This document shows positions 36,536 through 49,027 of a DNA stretch of 64,000 bases, one piece after another. Numbering within the stretch: the stretch's first letter is position 1; each line of letters opens with the position of its first letter. The translations under genes were made by a program, and so were the position numbers. The DNA is taken from NCBI GenBank assembly GCA_040357565.1, contig JBDODJ010000014.1. One strand, 5' to 3'. The notes below the pieces were generated by a model. The model made no database searches. It was not told the origin of the DNA and worked only from the letters and a program-made list of their open reading frames with translations. This stretch comes from Cercozoa sp. M6MM (Eukaryota > Endomyxa: Ascetosporea).

Positions 36536-38236
36536 ATGCGATTGTTGGGTAGTGTTCTGGCTCTCGTGGGCGCCGCCCAAGCGGCAACAACACAGAAGAC
36601 GCTGAGCGCAGTGATCGCCGGCACAAAGGATGCTTTTGTGACGGCGTTGCCGCAGGCTTTGTGTGACATGCCAACGTTGTCCGAAATCTCAGTCAGAGGT
36701 GCACTTCTTATGTTTGACGTTTTGTTGAAAGCTGGAGAAACGCTGCAGTTGACGAGTGCGGTATTTGGTTTAAACTTGATGTCGTAGCCAATCGACTGAC
36801 TTCGCACAAGTTCGCGCACGCAGGTGACGAAGTCGGCAAGATCATTGCCACCACGTGAGTTTTGGCTTAGTTTTCACCTTTAGCTTGTTACAAGCTTCCT
36901 TAAATCTTTGCTTTCATTCTTGAGTTTTCATTCTTGAGTTTTCATTCTTGAGTTTTCATGCTTGAGTTTTCATTTCATGAAAGCAGCGCGGGCCAGGAGC
37001 CGCGACTCTTTGGCGTGCTCGTGCAGGACGGCGTCGAGTCTTTGGACAAGCTCGTGGTGCCGGCGGCGCTGAGCGACCTGCGCTGCCAGGCGACTTTTGA
37101 TGAGGAGGACCTCAAGCTGGCCGATGTGCGCGATGCTCTTCGCGTGGCACGTCGACGCAACGCGGCCTCCATCGTGGGTGCCGGCGACGTCGCCTTCGCC
37201 CGTGAGGCGCGCGCTTCGCCGCGCATTGTTGACGACTCAGCCCACTACGACAAGGTGGCGCCCACCTTTGCCGCCACCGCTGCCGGTCGCGATTCCGACG
37301 TAGCTTTCTCTCTGCCTTGACTGAGGGGGGCTGCTTGTATCATGCTGCTTGACAGATGGTGCACAGCATCGACTACCGTGCTAGCAACGGCGAGGATGTG
37401 CACAGCAAGCAGACGACCACGCAGGTGGACACGCGACTGCAGGCGGCGGCACTGCCGGTGACTGTGACCATCACGGACGGCAAGGTGGTTGTCAACAACG
37501 GCACTGTTTCGAGCACGCCAATGCAGCGCTCGCTGTTGGCACCCTTCCTCGCCGAGGTTTCTGCGGCGTACCTTCTCTGCTTTGCTTTGGATTCACAGTC
37601 GTCTTGCTTTGTTCGCCATGTGTCTGTGCCTTCAGTCTGGAGGCGATCGAGAAACTCGAGAGTCTCGATGCCGCCAAGTATACGTCCAAGCACCCGCTGT
37701 CGTTCACGCTGGCTTTTGGTGCTTTCCGTCACTCTCCATGTGGATTCCTTGGGAGTTCTTTATCAACGTTCATCCGCAGTGCATCTGAAGGACGCCAAGA
37801 CTCACATCAAGGCCTCCGACGCCGCGCTGCTGGATGATCTCGCCGTGGCTACCAGTAAGTCTGCCTGCACACATATACGTTTGTTGTAAAGATAGGACAC
37901 ACGTGTGGTTTCAGTGTCCGAGGCACTCAAGGTCGGTAACGCCAAGTTCGGCGACTCGGCGCTCTTTGTCGTCAGCGCTGCCGACTTTGAAATCGTGCAC
38001 GAGACTCTGGATAAGGAATCCGTCGAGTACCGCACCTTGGTCTGGACGTCGCTTGCTCTGTACAGCGTTTTTTCTTTCTGGCCCTGCTGATGCTCTACCC
38101 GAGCTGGCGTTTGCTAAACAGGGCGGTTGCCGCGTACTTTGCCTTCTACTACGTCGCCTACATGCCGCTCGCCAAGGACTCGCTGCTATTTGTGCCGCCG
38201 TCGCTTCTCGAGCAGCGTTCCAACAAGCGGTCGTAG
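36536..38236 (+). CDS. Type I membrane protein with signal peptide, unknown family
   Basis: Start ATG 36536 opens a signal peptide (MRLLGSVLALVGAAQA, then ATTQKT). A lumenal or extracellular part of about 350 residues follows over several exons: GDEVGKIIATT; QEPRLFGVLVQDGVESLDKL; VDTRLQAAALPVTVTITDGK; EAIEKLESLDAAKYTSKHPL; KFGDSALFVVSAADFEIVHE. Near the end a membrane helix (RFFFLALLMLYPSW) is reached through a 26-nt intron (38040-38065), followed by AVAAYFAFYYVAYMPLAKDS and a Lys/Arg-containing tail ending at TAG 38234. The short tail after 'KDSLLF' loosely recalls the end of the V-ATPase accessory protein ATP6AP2 (x-D-S-I-I-Y), but the similarity is too weak for a call. A secretory-pathway location is likely. 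Confidence 0.7.
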
Positions 38237-38632
38237 ACTGACGATCGTTCCGTTCGGCTTCGATTTTCCGTTTCTTTAGTTGATCAGACTCGCGATCGCA
38301 TCGGGCGGGCCATAGCCCGAGACTTTCGTTTCAAGTTTCCGTCGCCAACGTTTACTGTAAACCAGGACCAGAGTGAGAGGGGACTGCCCCAATGACGCAT
38401 GGGATGTTTGACGGTTCGTGTCGCCAAGCTTACGTTACGTTCTTAGAAGACTGAACTCATTAAACGATCGTCGAAGTCGAAGGCATCTCCTAAGGAATTA
38501 AACGATTCACCGCTGCAGTTTGTAAATACCGGTAAACTGAGAGAGTCACCGCCGCATCTCCGACCGTCGGGTTCTTTGTTCGGCGAACTCTCGCCGACTT
38601 TCGATTAAATTACACTCAGATTTTCATTTCCC
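38237..38632. other. Intergenic region upstream of the Patched-like gene
   Basis: No gene is seen. It contains several AATTAAA/ATTAAAC boxes that might include the polyadenylation signal of the upstream gene (for example CATTAAACGAT at 38459), but no site can be assigned with confidence. Confidence 0.4.
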
Positions 38633-41600
38633 ATGGTTGTGGCCCGCATCGAGAGGCAATTAAAACGTCTCCATGATGCGGTTCAACGTCTCTTCGCTCG
38701 GTATGGAGAATTGGTAGCGAGGTAAATTACTGCTCACTTTTCTGCTTGGTCGATAGCGCTGTGCTGTCCAACAATGTGTTGTATTGTAGACACCCACGGA
38801 AGACAGTTTTGTTTGCAATCACGCTCTTTCTCGTCTGCAGCCTGTACCGATATTTGAGCGGAGGCTTCATGCTCCGACTGGATAAAACTATTAATTGCAC
38901 TCCCTCTCCTACATTTAGAGGTTGGATACGTTTTGAGGAGGAAGATGACAGCGAAAAGCTCTTCGCGCCGCAAGGGAGTCGTGCAGTGTAAGCGAAGTTC
39001 TGGCATTAACAAGTTTTCAGTACCCCCCCCCTCCATGGCATCTGCTCAGGCGAGAGTTCGATGAATTTCGACAGCTCTTCAGCTCGGAAATGAATCCTGT
39101 CACTGTGTAGTTTAACTTATACCATTTGTACAACTGCCTGTGACCCAGACTGGATCATTGCCTTTTGTGCATATAACTACAGTGAAGGTGGCACCTTTTT
39201 GATTCGCATGCGGGAGTCGCAGCCACTCGACCTCCTCACGGACGAAGCTATGTGGCGAATGATTGCTGATTTGTACTTTCGCATACGCACCTTGTATCGA
39301 TACGTTTTGCGAGGTGGTGTTTTGGTTGAACTTACTTTTGTTTTCGGCTCGCAGTGATGAAGCGTTGAGAACCGACCGATTCGACGGGAGCTACACTGCC
39401 ATGTGTCGCCTGGAAGGTGGCGCTTGCGAACTTATCAATCCTCTGACTCAGTTTCTCTCACAAAGCGATGCAAACCAAGCACGGAAAACCCCTATGCTGT
39501 CCCCACTGTCATTGGTCGACCTTCCTGCTGTTGTGTCCGCGCGGAGGTTCTGCTCGCCAATCTACCGAGACGTTTTAGCTTTACGAAACAGGGCCACCCA
39601 GACGGTGATAGCTCATGAAACAACACTTCCTGACGCGCAATGTCCCACGGGAATGAAGATAGGCGACGCTGTGGCGATCCTCGTTTCCTGGCCGATAAGT
39701 GCACCTTCTTCCAACGACGATGCGACCCTCGATTTTGCGCGCTCGGTTCTCGACTACGCTCTCGAGTACATCAACTTTCAGTGTAATCGCTATGGTACTG
39801 AAAGATACAGTACCAGCTGAACGTTTTTCCAGTGAGTTCAACTTCGAGCAACGTGCCCCGCGGCCACAAGTATTTTTCGCAAACGATGCCGCTTTCTCGC
39901 GTGAGCTGGTACCTTTAGTGTCATCGTGTTTTAGTGTCGTTGAATTTTACATCCCCCAAATGAAAAGGGCTCGGCGTTAACCCGCGACCTGTCATTTTTC
40001 GCTCTTTCCTTTGTGCTTCTAGCTGTGTTCACGTCAGGAGCCTTTTCGACTCGACGCTGCTGTAGCAACGCCGAGTCACGGAGCTTGCTCGCGGGTTTGG
40101 ACATTATTGGAGGACTTTTGTCCATCGGAAGTACGTTTCCTTTGACAATGCTTCTCGGCGTGAAGTTCAACACAGTGGTGGTACAAATACCCTCTTTCTC
40201 CATTTAACCGATACGCTTTCGCTTTTCTAGGGATTTCTGCCTTTTGTCCTGTTGGGAATATCCGTCGACGACACCTTCAGTTCGTTTTGCCTCGTGTTCC
40301 CTCAAACAAAGAAATTTTGTTTCGTTTGAGGGATATATTAAACTGGCTGGATCTTGCCCAGTTCTAACGCACACTCTGATTCACGTCGACAAGAATCACG
40401 ACGGATTTGGCGTAGAAGCGGACGACAGAAGGACCCGCGGAGAGCGTGTATTGTCAAAAACGCTATATTTGAGTGGAATTTCTGTCCTGCTTACATCTGC
40501 AACGGACTCCCTTGCTTTCGTGATCGGTGCTTGGACTACGAGCTTTTTAGCCGTGAAAAGCTTTTGCTATTTCGCCGCAGTCGGTGTTTTGTCCTGTAAC
40601 TTTGACTACTGGAGGATCTTTACCTTTCATGCAGGCACAGCATTGGACTTCGTGTTTCAAATCACGTATTATGCTGGCTTGATGTCGCTCGACGTGGAAC
40701 GAAGGAGTCTCAACAAGTCGTGTTGGTACCTAATAGCACTGTTTTTTCGACCGTCGCTCAGCAGACAGAGGCCTGAGAATGAAGATTCTTCCTCCGCTTC
40801 GACTTCTACTGTTTCTACTTCTACAAGCTCCAACTCCTCTCAATCTGCCCAAAACGTGCCAAGTAAGAGCGAAGAAGGGTTCAGCAGTAGCGAAAGTAAC
40901 AGCGAGAGAGAAGCAGTTGAAACCAATGACGCATCCTCAAGCGGCGAAGGAGAAGACACAGTTTTCACTGCCATTGAGCGGTATCAGACTGTTTCTTCAT
41001 GTTCAAAATAGAGCAAACCGAAGTCTGAAATGCAACTTGTGCAGTGGAACCGAGTTCAGTCTTTCGCGGAGATGGCAACGATTCATCGAAAAGGGCGTCT
41101 TTCGCTACGGTGTGCTGCTACACCTGCTGGTTTTAGCAGCTGCCGTCATCGGACTCATCGTGACGCCTCTGCAGAAGGGACAGGACGTTCAGCAACTCGT
41201 GCCTTTCGATTCTTTTCTTCGCGACTATTTTGATGCGCTCGAGGAGTTGTTTGAGAACACCGGTCCGCCTGTTGTAAGTCGTTCTTTTACAGTATATTGG
41301 TGGGTATACACTCACAGCAACCTCAATGCACAAGCATGAATACGTAGGACGTGATCGCCAAGCAACCTGCACTTTGGAACGAGAGCGCGCGGTATCTATC
41401 ATGATCTGTCATTGGATTTGTCAAAGTCGACCGAACCGTCTGAGTTTTCCAGAAATGAATGGCGCAGGCTCCAACGGAACTTCCAGAAACTTGACACCTG
41501 TACGACCAAGTTTTCTTCAGCTGCTCTAAGTACAGTGAGGAGAAGTTCCTTTTGCAGTCATACCGGAGTCGTTGCGTTCTTGGCTTGATGCGAGTATAAT

Positions 41601-43308
41601 AATTACTCCCTCTATTACAGTTCAATACAACAGAACAACAGGGCGTTTACATGTGTGCTATTTGCGTCGTAGTGGTGCGCTGGAATCGACAGACCATGGC
41701 CTTCAATGGGAGCTCTATTGATGGACTACCAACGGAAAGAACGACCTTCCATGCGCTGACTCGGCAGTTCTTGAACGACAGTACTACAGTTATCAACGGT
41801 ACCGTTGGCAGTAGTTTCGTCGAAGACGCCATATTTTCTTCGACAGATGACACGTACAACGCGTTTTCGTCTTCAGTTTGAACAAACTGTTTTTTGATTC
41901 TGTTTTAATCCAGTGTTTATGCTGTCATAACCAGAATTTCCGTGGCGAGGTTCACAATTCAGACTGTCACAATTGCAAAACCGTCTTTACGCCGTGAAAT
42001 CCTCGGTGACTCCTACGACACCATTGACGCTTTCAACAAAGTTGCTGTAAAATCTTCAGTTCTTCCTTGTTTCCTTGTCAACTGAAGCTCTTCGAAAACA
42101 TGTTTCCACGCTCAACATATACACAGAGTTTTCAAACGCTGGCAGTTAGCGAGAATTTGTTCAAATTCTTTGAGTCAGATGTCATCGTTGCGGATCAAAC
42201 GATTCTGACACTCGCGGTACTCCCGCTTGAAACATCCTCGGGGGATGATAACGTGTCTTGTCTTTTTTGTGCCAGTTGCTCATTGTGGCGGTGGCTTTGA
42301 TCTCCTTGCTCTTGATCTCTTCGCTGTTCGTCTTCCTGGCGGTTCTCGTGTACCTAGCTTCAGTCGACATTTGTGGTGCGATGCAGATGCACACAGTGTC
42401 CCCTATATATCTTAAGCCTCACGTGCGTTCTTGTCAATTCTCTTTCTGTGTAGTGTTGGGCTTTATGGCCTACTGGAACGAACCACTATCCACTGTTGGG
42501 CTGATCACTTTAGGTACAGTCCAGTCAGTACTTGTGGCGATTCATGTCTGCGGTTGTCGTTTGTTTGTGCAGTGATGTCGGTCGGGTTTTCAGTCGATTT
42601 GTACCATTTCCACTGCGAACATCTGTACTGTCTATGTGTAAGTTTCCTGTGTAGAGTAGCGCACACTGCACTGGCCTACGTCGAAACGCCGGTTGGAGTG
42701 ACGTCTCAGGTACAGTAAACTTACAATACACTGGCAGCGTGCAAATTAAAACTGTTTCCTTGCGAAACTGTCTCCACAGGCGACAACGACACACCAGCAA
42801 CGACAAAAGCGAGCGCTTTTCTCAATGGCCAAAGTGGGAAAACCTGTCTGTACCCTCTCTCCCTTTTTTCCTCTACTCTGGAAAGCTGTTCTTCCTTAAC
42901 TTTATACTCTGTGTGCATCCAAAAAGTGCTGTCGGGCGCTTCTACCCAAGTCGCAATCTTCCCTTCCGTTTTCTCTCTGTCTCCCATCTTTCGCTCGTTC
43001 TTTCGGATCATGAGTTTAGTGGTACCTCACAACTGGAACATGACCGAATCATGAGTTTACTATGGGCTCAGATCGGGCTGGGACTGTTGCACGGGCTGGT
43101 GTTTTTGCCGTCTTTTTTGTCGTGGGTAGGACCAACAACGCGTGCGGTTCCACCGGAAGAAGTTAGTGGCTCTGATACCACAGACAGTACCGACAACAGC
43201 GAGAGTCAGAGCAGCTTCGGCTCTGTCACCACAACGACGCGGACTCAAACTGAACTTGACGCGCCGTCGATGCCGACCGAGGCTGAGGGTCCAGGAAGAA
43301 AAATGTGA
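38633..43308 (+). CDS. Patched/NPC1-like RND transporter with sterol-sensing domain
   Basis: A polytopic membrane protein of the family that moves sterols or other lipids. ATG 38633 opens a helix, RLHDAVQRLFARYGELVAR, joined across an intron to HPRKTVLFAITLFLVCSLYR (first membrane helix), as in Patched and NPC proteins. The first lumenal domain covers 38900-39960, with FAPQGSRA, REFDEFRQLF and GGTFLIRMRESQPLDLLTDE. The sterol-sensing domain follows: LAGLDIIGGLLSIGSTFPLT, then GFLPFVLLGISVDDTF (40231-40290), whose G-I-x-V-D-D is the family signature. The second half has GVLLHLLVLAAAVIGLIVTP (41112), a second lumenal domain with Asn-linked sites, VMSVGFSVD (42573), RVAHTALAYVETPVGVTSQ (42655) and HGLVFLPSFLSWVGP (43091). 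It ends in a Ser/Thr-rich cytoplasmic tail at TGA 43306-43308. Both repeats appear complete. Substrate unknown. Confidence 0.88.
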
Positions 43309-43612
43309 TTGTTTACGGTGTCATCCGTCCATCTAAGCAACCAGTGACAACTTAACCACGACTAGTAGAGGACGAGTGCTATTTAACTACTGATAACTAC
43401 TGTATATTTCGACAAGGATATAAACTTAAGTTTAGTTGTTTTGTTCTTGACAAACCGTGACGTGACGTGCCTTGCCTTGCCTGTACGAAGAGTCCGACCG
43501 GCATTGACGTGCACAAGCTTCGCAGTTCCAGGACGCATGACTGCGAAGAGGGCCCAACGCCAAGCACGCAGATACGGCCGTAGTAACAGTCAGCGCAAGG
43601 CTGCAGCCCAGT

Positions 43613-46600
43613 ATGTGGTGGTTGTTAACGTCGCTCGTCGTGACGAGTGCATTCGCGTCCTCCTCCGGAGCAAGATGGCTCCAGTACGTTCGCAAAGTGA
43701 CGGAACCAAATGACTTCGATACCGTAGAAGAAAAGTATTGCTGGCGTTTTGGGCCGACGAACGTTACAGATAGTACCGTACTGTACCGTAAACTTACTTT
43801 GTTGTGCAGTGGCATGTTCGTGTGCCGTATTCCGCTGACACTGCGACCACCAGCGAGTGAAAAACAATCTAATCATGGAGACCTGGTGTACACTAATATT
43901 CCCGTGCAGGTTTGCTCGGCTCTAAGAACAGATATAGTGAAGTGCACACGTTGTACCTTCAAGTTGCTGGACTGTAGGTTTGGCAACCCTGGGTGTCCAT
44001 GAAGCTGCACTTCAGCACTCCGCACTTTGTTGTCCACGTAGGGTTTGTCCTTGCATCTGGAGGCTAGGGTATGTAGCAGGTTTGTAGAGTGCGAATTTGC
44101 TGTTGACGACCAACTTGAACACGGAGAAGTGCATCGAACATGCCCAAAAGACCATGCGAAACATCAAGCATCGTGGCGGTGATAAATTTATGTCCAGGCA
44201 GGTGTTTAAAAAGAGTACTGAGACTATACAATCTGCAGGCATACGGACACCAACGCAACCTGCCCTGGAGAAAGCAGGCCGCGAGAACGACATCCTGGCG
44301 TGGAAGTTCCTCACCTCGCCAGAACGTCGGGTTGATTCTTTGTGTCCTCTGCCTACTGTATACTGTAGCCACTGTTTGTAGGGCTGGATAGCAGCGGCAG
44401 CAGGGAGTCTGTTAGGCACACTACTGCACGCGCCGAACAAAGAGACCCAAGGGTCGACAGAGGACGAGGAGTACACCCGCATTAACTATATGCTGCGTCG
44501 CTGCAATCTGCACGAGTTGAACGCACGTGTCACCGACAATGACACTGCTGATACCGACGGTGTCACTGATATTGATGGTGACATTCGCACATGCGCCAAA
44601 ACCGTGGCGGCCACTGCTGCACTCGTAAAGGCCTCGCTGGTACAGCACGGAGCTCTTGCTGCCTACATGTGTACCTCCCGACTGGAGGATGTGTCGGTTC
44701 GCAACAGGTATCGCGACTGGCGCTGGCGATAGAAACGCTGCAGAAACCGGCAATTCGAAATACCGCACAGCTGCGACACATGTTTTGTATCGAACCTGAA
44801 TGCTTACTTGTACAGACTTACTCGACACCTGACACAGGCCAGGAAGATACTGACACGGACTGCAAGCACTGGGTTGATCTCGACGGTATTGATGCCGTCG
44901 GCGAACTGCTTGAACTGCTGGCAACAACTACCAGCAGGAAGGACGGACGTCTCTACATGCGCGAGAAGAGAGTCGGCGAGGTCAAGGTGTGTTTAACCTT
45001 TTTCACTCTAAGTTGTTCAAGTGTACTGGGACTGCTGCGTAGGCCAAGATAGACGTCGGGTACCTCGGCACCCCCACAGTGTCACAAAGTAACATGCTCA
45101 TGCATCAACTACGCCAGATGGCTTCGCAGGTAACATACCTTTTGAGTTAGTAGGGAATAAAATGCGTGCCTGTGCGCTCAGGGATTCGCGTCGCACCGCG
45201 TTGTGTCGGCAGTTTACGCGCATGTGTTAAGCACTCTCGAAAAACACCGTCTGCACGAGCTGGCATCATCTGTCGACACCTACGACGTTGCCATCTCGCT
45301 CATTCAGCACCTTGCACATGTACCTTTGTAGTCTACCTCTGTACGTCTGATACTGAGGTGTGCCTTTGAAGAAAGAGATCCCGGCGGATGTGGATCACGA
45401 GTGGATACGACAGGCGTCGAAACTCCTACCGATAGACACGCACCAGTTGGTACTTTAGTGCCCTTGCCCCTCTGCCGTTTTACTTCCTTTACCCTCAGTT
45501 CGAACCGAGCGAGGAGATGCCAGAGCGAGAGGAGACACTCGACGCGATCGAATCGATAGTGTCGGTGCTGCGTTCCTTCAGCGAGACGGCTCAGCGACTG
45601 ATCGATCGTGCCAGTCAACTGGTGCCTGTACTCACGGTACTGCCCTCCTTCACCTTCAGTGTTGTCTACCAACTCTTGTCTAATGCACAGAAAGACATGT
45701 CGCCACATGGGGTCCGTAACTTCTTGGTACTACTTGAGGTGCTTAGACACGGTTGTTGATTGACTCAGCGAGAGGACACAACACACGCCGTTGTGAACAC
45801 TGCCGCCTCGACCTTTGTGAAGGCGTGGTTCCTCTTTGTGATGCCGCAGCAGTTCGACACTCTCGATGAGTACAATGTGGTACCTCTTCTTTTATTTTTT
45901 GGGATTGAGAGAGTCCGGCTCGTCCAACAGAGCGACTTGCTAGCTACGCACTATCCGGGAGAAACTGAGTTGGTACACACTGTTTTCTTCTGGGGTTTGG
46001 AGGGAAGTTATAGAGGACTATGTCTTTGGTAGTTGCCTTTGGTGGAAGATACGCGAAAACAAGTGATCGAAAAGACAGCGTTTTTGCTGGTTCTGTTCGA
46101 TGTTGTCTTCGGGGACCAGGACACCTCCGACGAGGGTGCTTTCTTTCTGATATTGTATTCACATCAGTATTCAAAGCCACACTGCACAGAAGAGGCAGAT
46201 GTGTCGGCACTGATGCACTTGCTGCTGCAGTGCTTTGCAGAGACACAGCTGCGACTGATGACAGAGTCGAGGTATGTCCCAGAGTTAGTGTTGGTAGAAT
46301 CTACTATGTATGTGTAGAGAGAATTATCTACCACTGGAAAAATTGCACGACGCCCTGCCTGCAGCCATGAAGACAGCTCTCTGCAAACTGCATGTGCACA
46401 TGCCACTTGGTCTCTTTTCACACCTTGACCCCCTTCCCTGCGTACAGTACTTTGACTGTACCACAGATGCCCAGATCACAATGATGTTCTTCTGCGAGGT
46501 CGACACTCCTCTCTTAACTGCTGTGCGAAAGGACCACGTCTCCGTATTGCCCGCCTATTTGGATACCAGTTGATTTCTTTTCTTTTGACAAGTGTTCTCA

Positions 46601-48832
46601 ATAGGCACGTCAAGCCGTCGAGCAGCTGCTTTCGACTGGCACTGCTGCCTCCTCGGAAGGTTGGCTGCAGGAAGCACAAGAAGTGATGGACTGGACACGT
46701 GACACGATCGCACGGAAGGATAACCTCGACTCGGTCGCTCAGTTGCAGAATAGGAAGGGTAGGTGTCTTGTGGGACTCTTTTTTTTTTTGTCGGGCTAGG
46801 CTTGTGTTCTCGTGACAGTGCCAGCACAAGCAATCTACCTCGCTTCGCTTGCTGCACGCAAAGTTGTCTCTGTAGAAGTAGACGCAGGTGTTTTCTGAAG
46901 TTTTTTTAAAGGTAAATATCAAAGACTGAAGTTGCAGAGGAGAGCGACGTGGTGCTAGTGCCGCAGTTCATTGTCGATTCCACGAGTGTTCCGGCCAAGG
47001 AAAACGACTCTCATGTAGTATTTCTTTTTGCTGTGATTCTTGTTGAATCTTAACAGTATGCAAACTATTTAGTTGCAAGTTGACTTTCTGGACGAGCTGC
47101 TAGCCAGTGAAGGAGCCACTACGAGGTACAATGGGTTGCTTCCTGTCTGTATCACAGAGGAGAGATAGTGTAGATGGCTGGCTCGGCACTTGTATCGTCA
47201 TATGTGGCGTCGCTATGCTGTCATGGTACCGAGTGTGTACCAGCCTGAGTTGTCTTTCGGTCGACGCACTTCTTGCAGGGAGCTGCGAGAACAAATGTCG
47301 ACGACGTGCCATGGAAGGACGTTCTCATTGGCTCCTCACTCTATGCAGCCTATGCTACTGCCCACTTCTGTACCACCGCATCGTCCTGACTTGTACGTGA
47401 CTATATCAAACACTGCTTTGGGTAGTGCACACTCATCACTACCTGACGGAGAAGGTGACAGCGGAGGCTGAAAGCGGGATCCGCGAGGCCAGTCAGTTGA
47501 TCCTGCAGTCGATCGCTTCAGCCGCACAGAGTTTCGAACTTTCTCTGCCCGAGGACTCACGGCAAGGCCTACACGACATCCTGTCTGTGCTGACATCTTC
47601 TGCGGTAGTAGACTTTACATCCAATGCAAGCACAGTTTAACCTCTGTATGAGCCCCAACAGAGTCCAGCACAGGTGCAAGAAGCCACCAGTCAGTTGATA
47701 GAGATGGTTTACGCCGACAGAAACAAGGGGGACAAGACAGATGCTCTTTCGAACGTCAAAACACAACTTTTCGCGGCACTCAACTCTGCTGCGACAGTGC
47801 TGGCTGTGTCGAAACAACTTGAAGCCACCCAAAGCAAATCGACGATTATGCTGCCAGCTGTGGAGTGGGAACACCTAAACAAGATCTTCGAATCGCCGTG
47901 GTCGCAGGAGGTGTTCCATGCTTTCATATTTACCACTAATGTGTCGTGCCCCTTTGAGAGTAAACTTTAATGAGTCGGTTACAGGAACTGAGAGCCATTG
48001 TTGGATCCAAGTCGATGCAGCGACTGCAGTTGCCTCTCCCGGAACCCCATAAGTATAACTGACTCCTGTGCGATTGTACCAGACTTCAACAACAAAAGTT
48101 GTCTCGTAGACATCAACTGCTGCCGAGCACAGCTGTGCTGTCCCTGATGCTTCCACTGAAGTTGGTGCACACATGCGTTCTGCTGCCGAACGAGTACAGT
48201 TCGGGCGACCCGAACGCAGAGACTTCGCTGTCTGATATGATGACAATGATGCTGCAGATGCAAGGTACACTGACATTTGCTTGCCACCAGCTATTAGCTT
48301 TGCGTACATCGTTTATATCTTAGGACGGTCGATGGGTCTCTCGAACAACCCACTCTTCAGCAGTATGTCGGACAGTCACATCAAGAAAGGTGCCAGTTTC
48401 GGCACAGTTTCGCTGACGTGGCTCGACACTGCCGTTGCGACCAGCGACTCGCCCGGGCTGACCACTGCCGCACCAGTGACCGCCATGCTGGAAGAATTCG
48501 AAAGAGTGAAGGAAGTCGCAACTACCCTTTTAAAAGGATCCCACGAGGCGGCACGAAACCTTCGCAAGCAGCACTCGTCTGTGCGAGAAAAACGCTCCGA
48601 AAGCACAAGCTTGTCGTCTTGGCCACGGGTTGCCACGAGCTGGCCAGTGCAGTCTCTGTTTGCGCTGCTTCTGCAGATCTACATCGCATTCGCCCATATT
48701 TTCGCTCAAGGATGGCAGCTCTTCTCCCAAGCGCTCACTTTCCGTGCCGCATCACCGCCAACTCCTGCAAACTCTGGCTCACAGTCAACCAGCGTTCAGG
48801 AGAATCGGGAGGACATACACGACATCGACTAA
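43613..48832 (+). CDS. Large unrecognised protein with possible signal peptide and C-terminal membrane segment
   Basis: A many-exon gene. The best start is ATG 43613, MWWLLTSLVVTSAFASSSGA, a good signal peptide; ATG 43538 in another frame is an alternative. Exons then encode mainly helical sequence: ALEKAGRENDILAWKFLTSP; ACAKTVAATAALVKASLVQH-type helices; DGIDAVGELLELLATTTSRK; HRLHELASSVDTYDVAISLI; LDAIESIVSVLRSFSETAQR; KTAFLLVLFDVVFGDQDTSD; VSALMHLLLQCFAETQLRLM. The final exon (48305-48832) has a long amphipathic region, a hydrophobic segment (SLFALLLQIYIAFAHIFAQG) and a Ser/acidic tail ending in TAA. The regular helices suggest a helical-repeat or ER-lumenal protein. I do not recognise the family, and phases of the middle exons are not all resolved. 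Confidence 0.5.
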
Positions 48833-49027
48833 GGGAATTTATGCTATTGTACAGTAAACAAGTCATAGTAGACGCGAGCGTCCAGCTTCTTTGCCAATCT
48901 TAGTGTATCCAACTGACGATTGACTTCCCAGTTGGCATATTTATAAATTGAAGAAACGTCCAGCTTTGACCGGGACTCGACAAATTCCACACTAGAATCA
49001 AGCCCATTGCTACCCTTATTGCGCCAA

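Noticed and set aside
36536-38236. Calling the type I membrane protein the V-ATPase accessory subunit ATP6AP2
   Set aside because: Only a vague D-S-hydrophobic pattern near the C-terminus supports it. The lumenal part shows nothing diagnostic.
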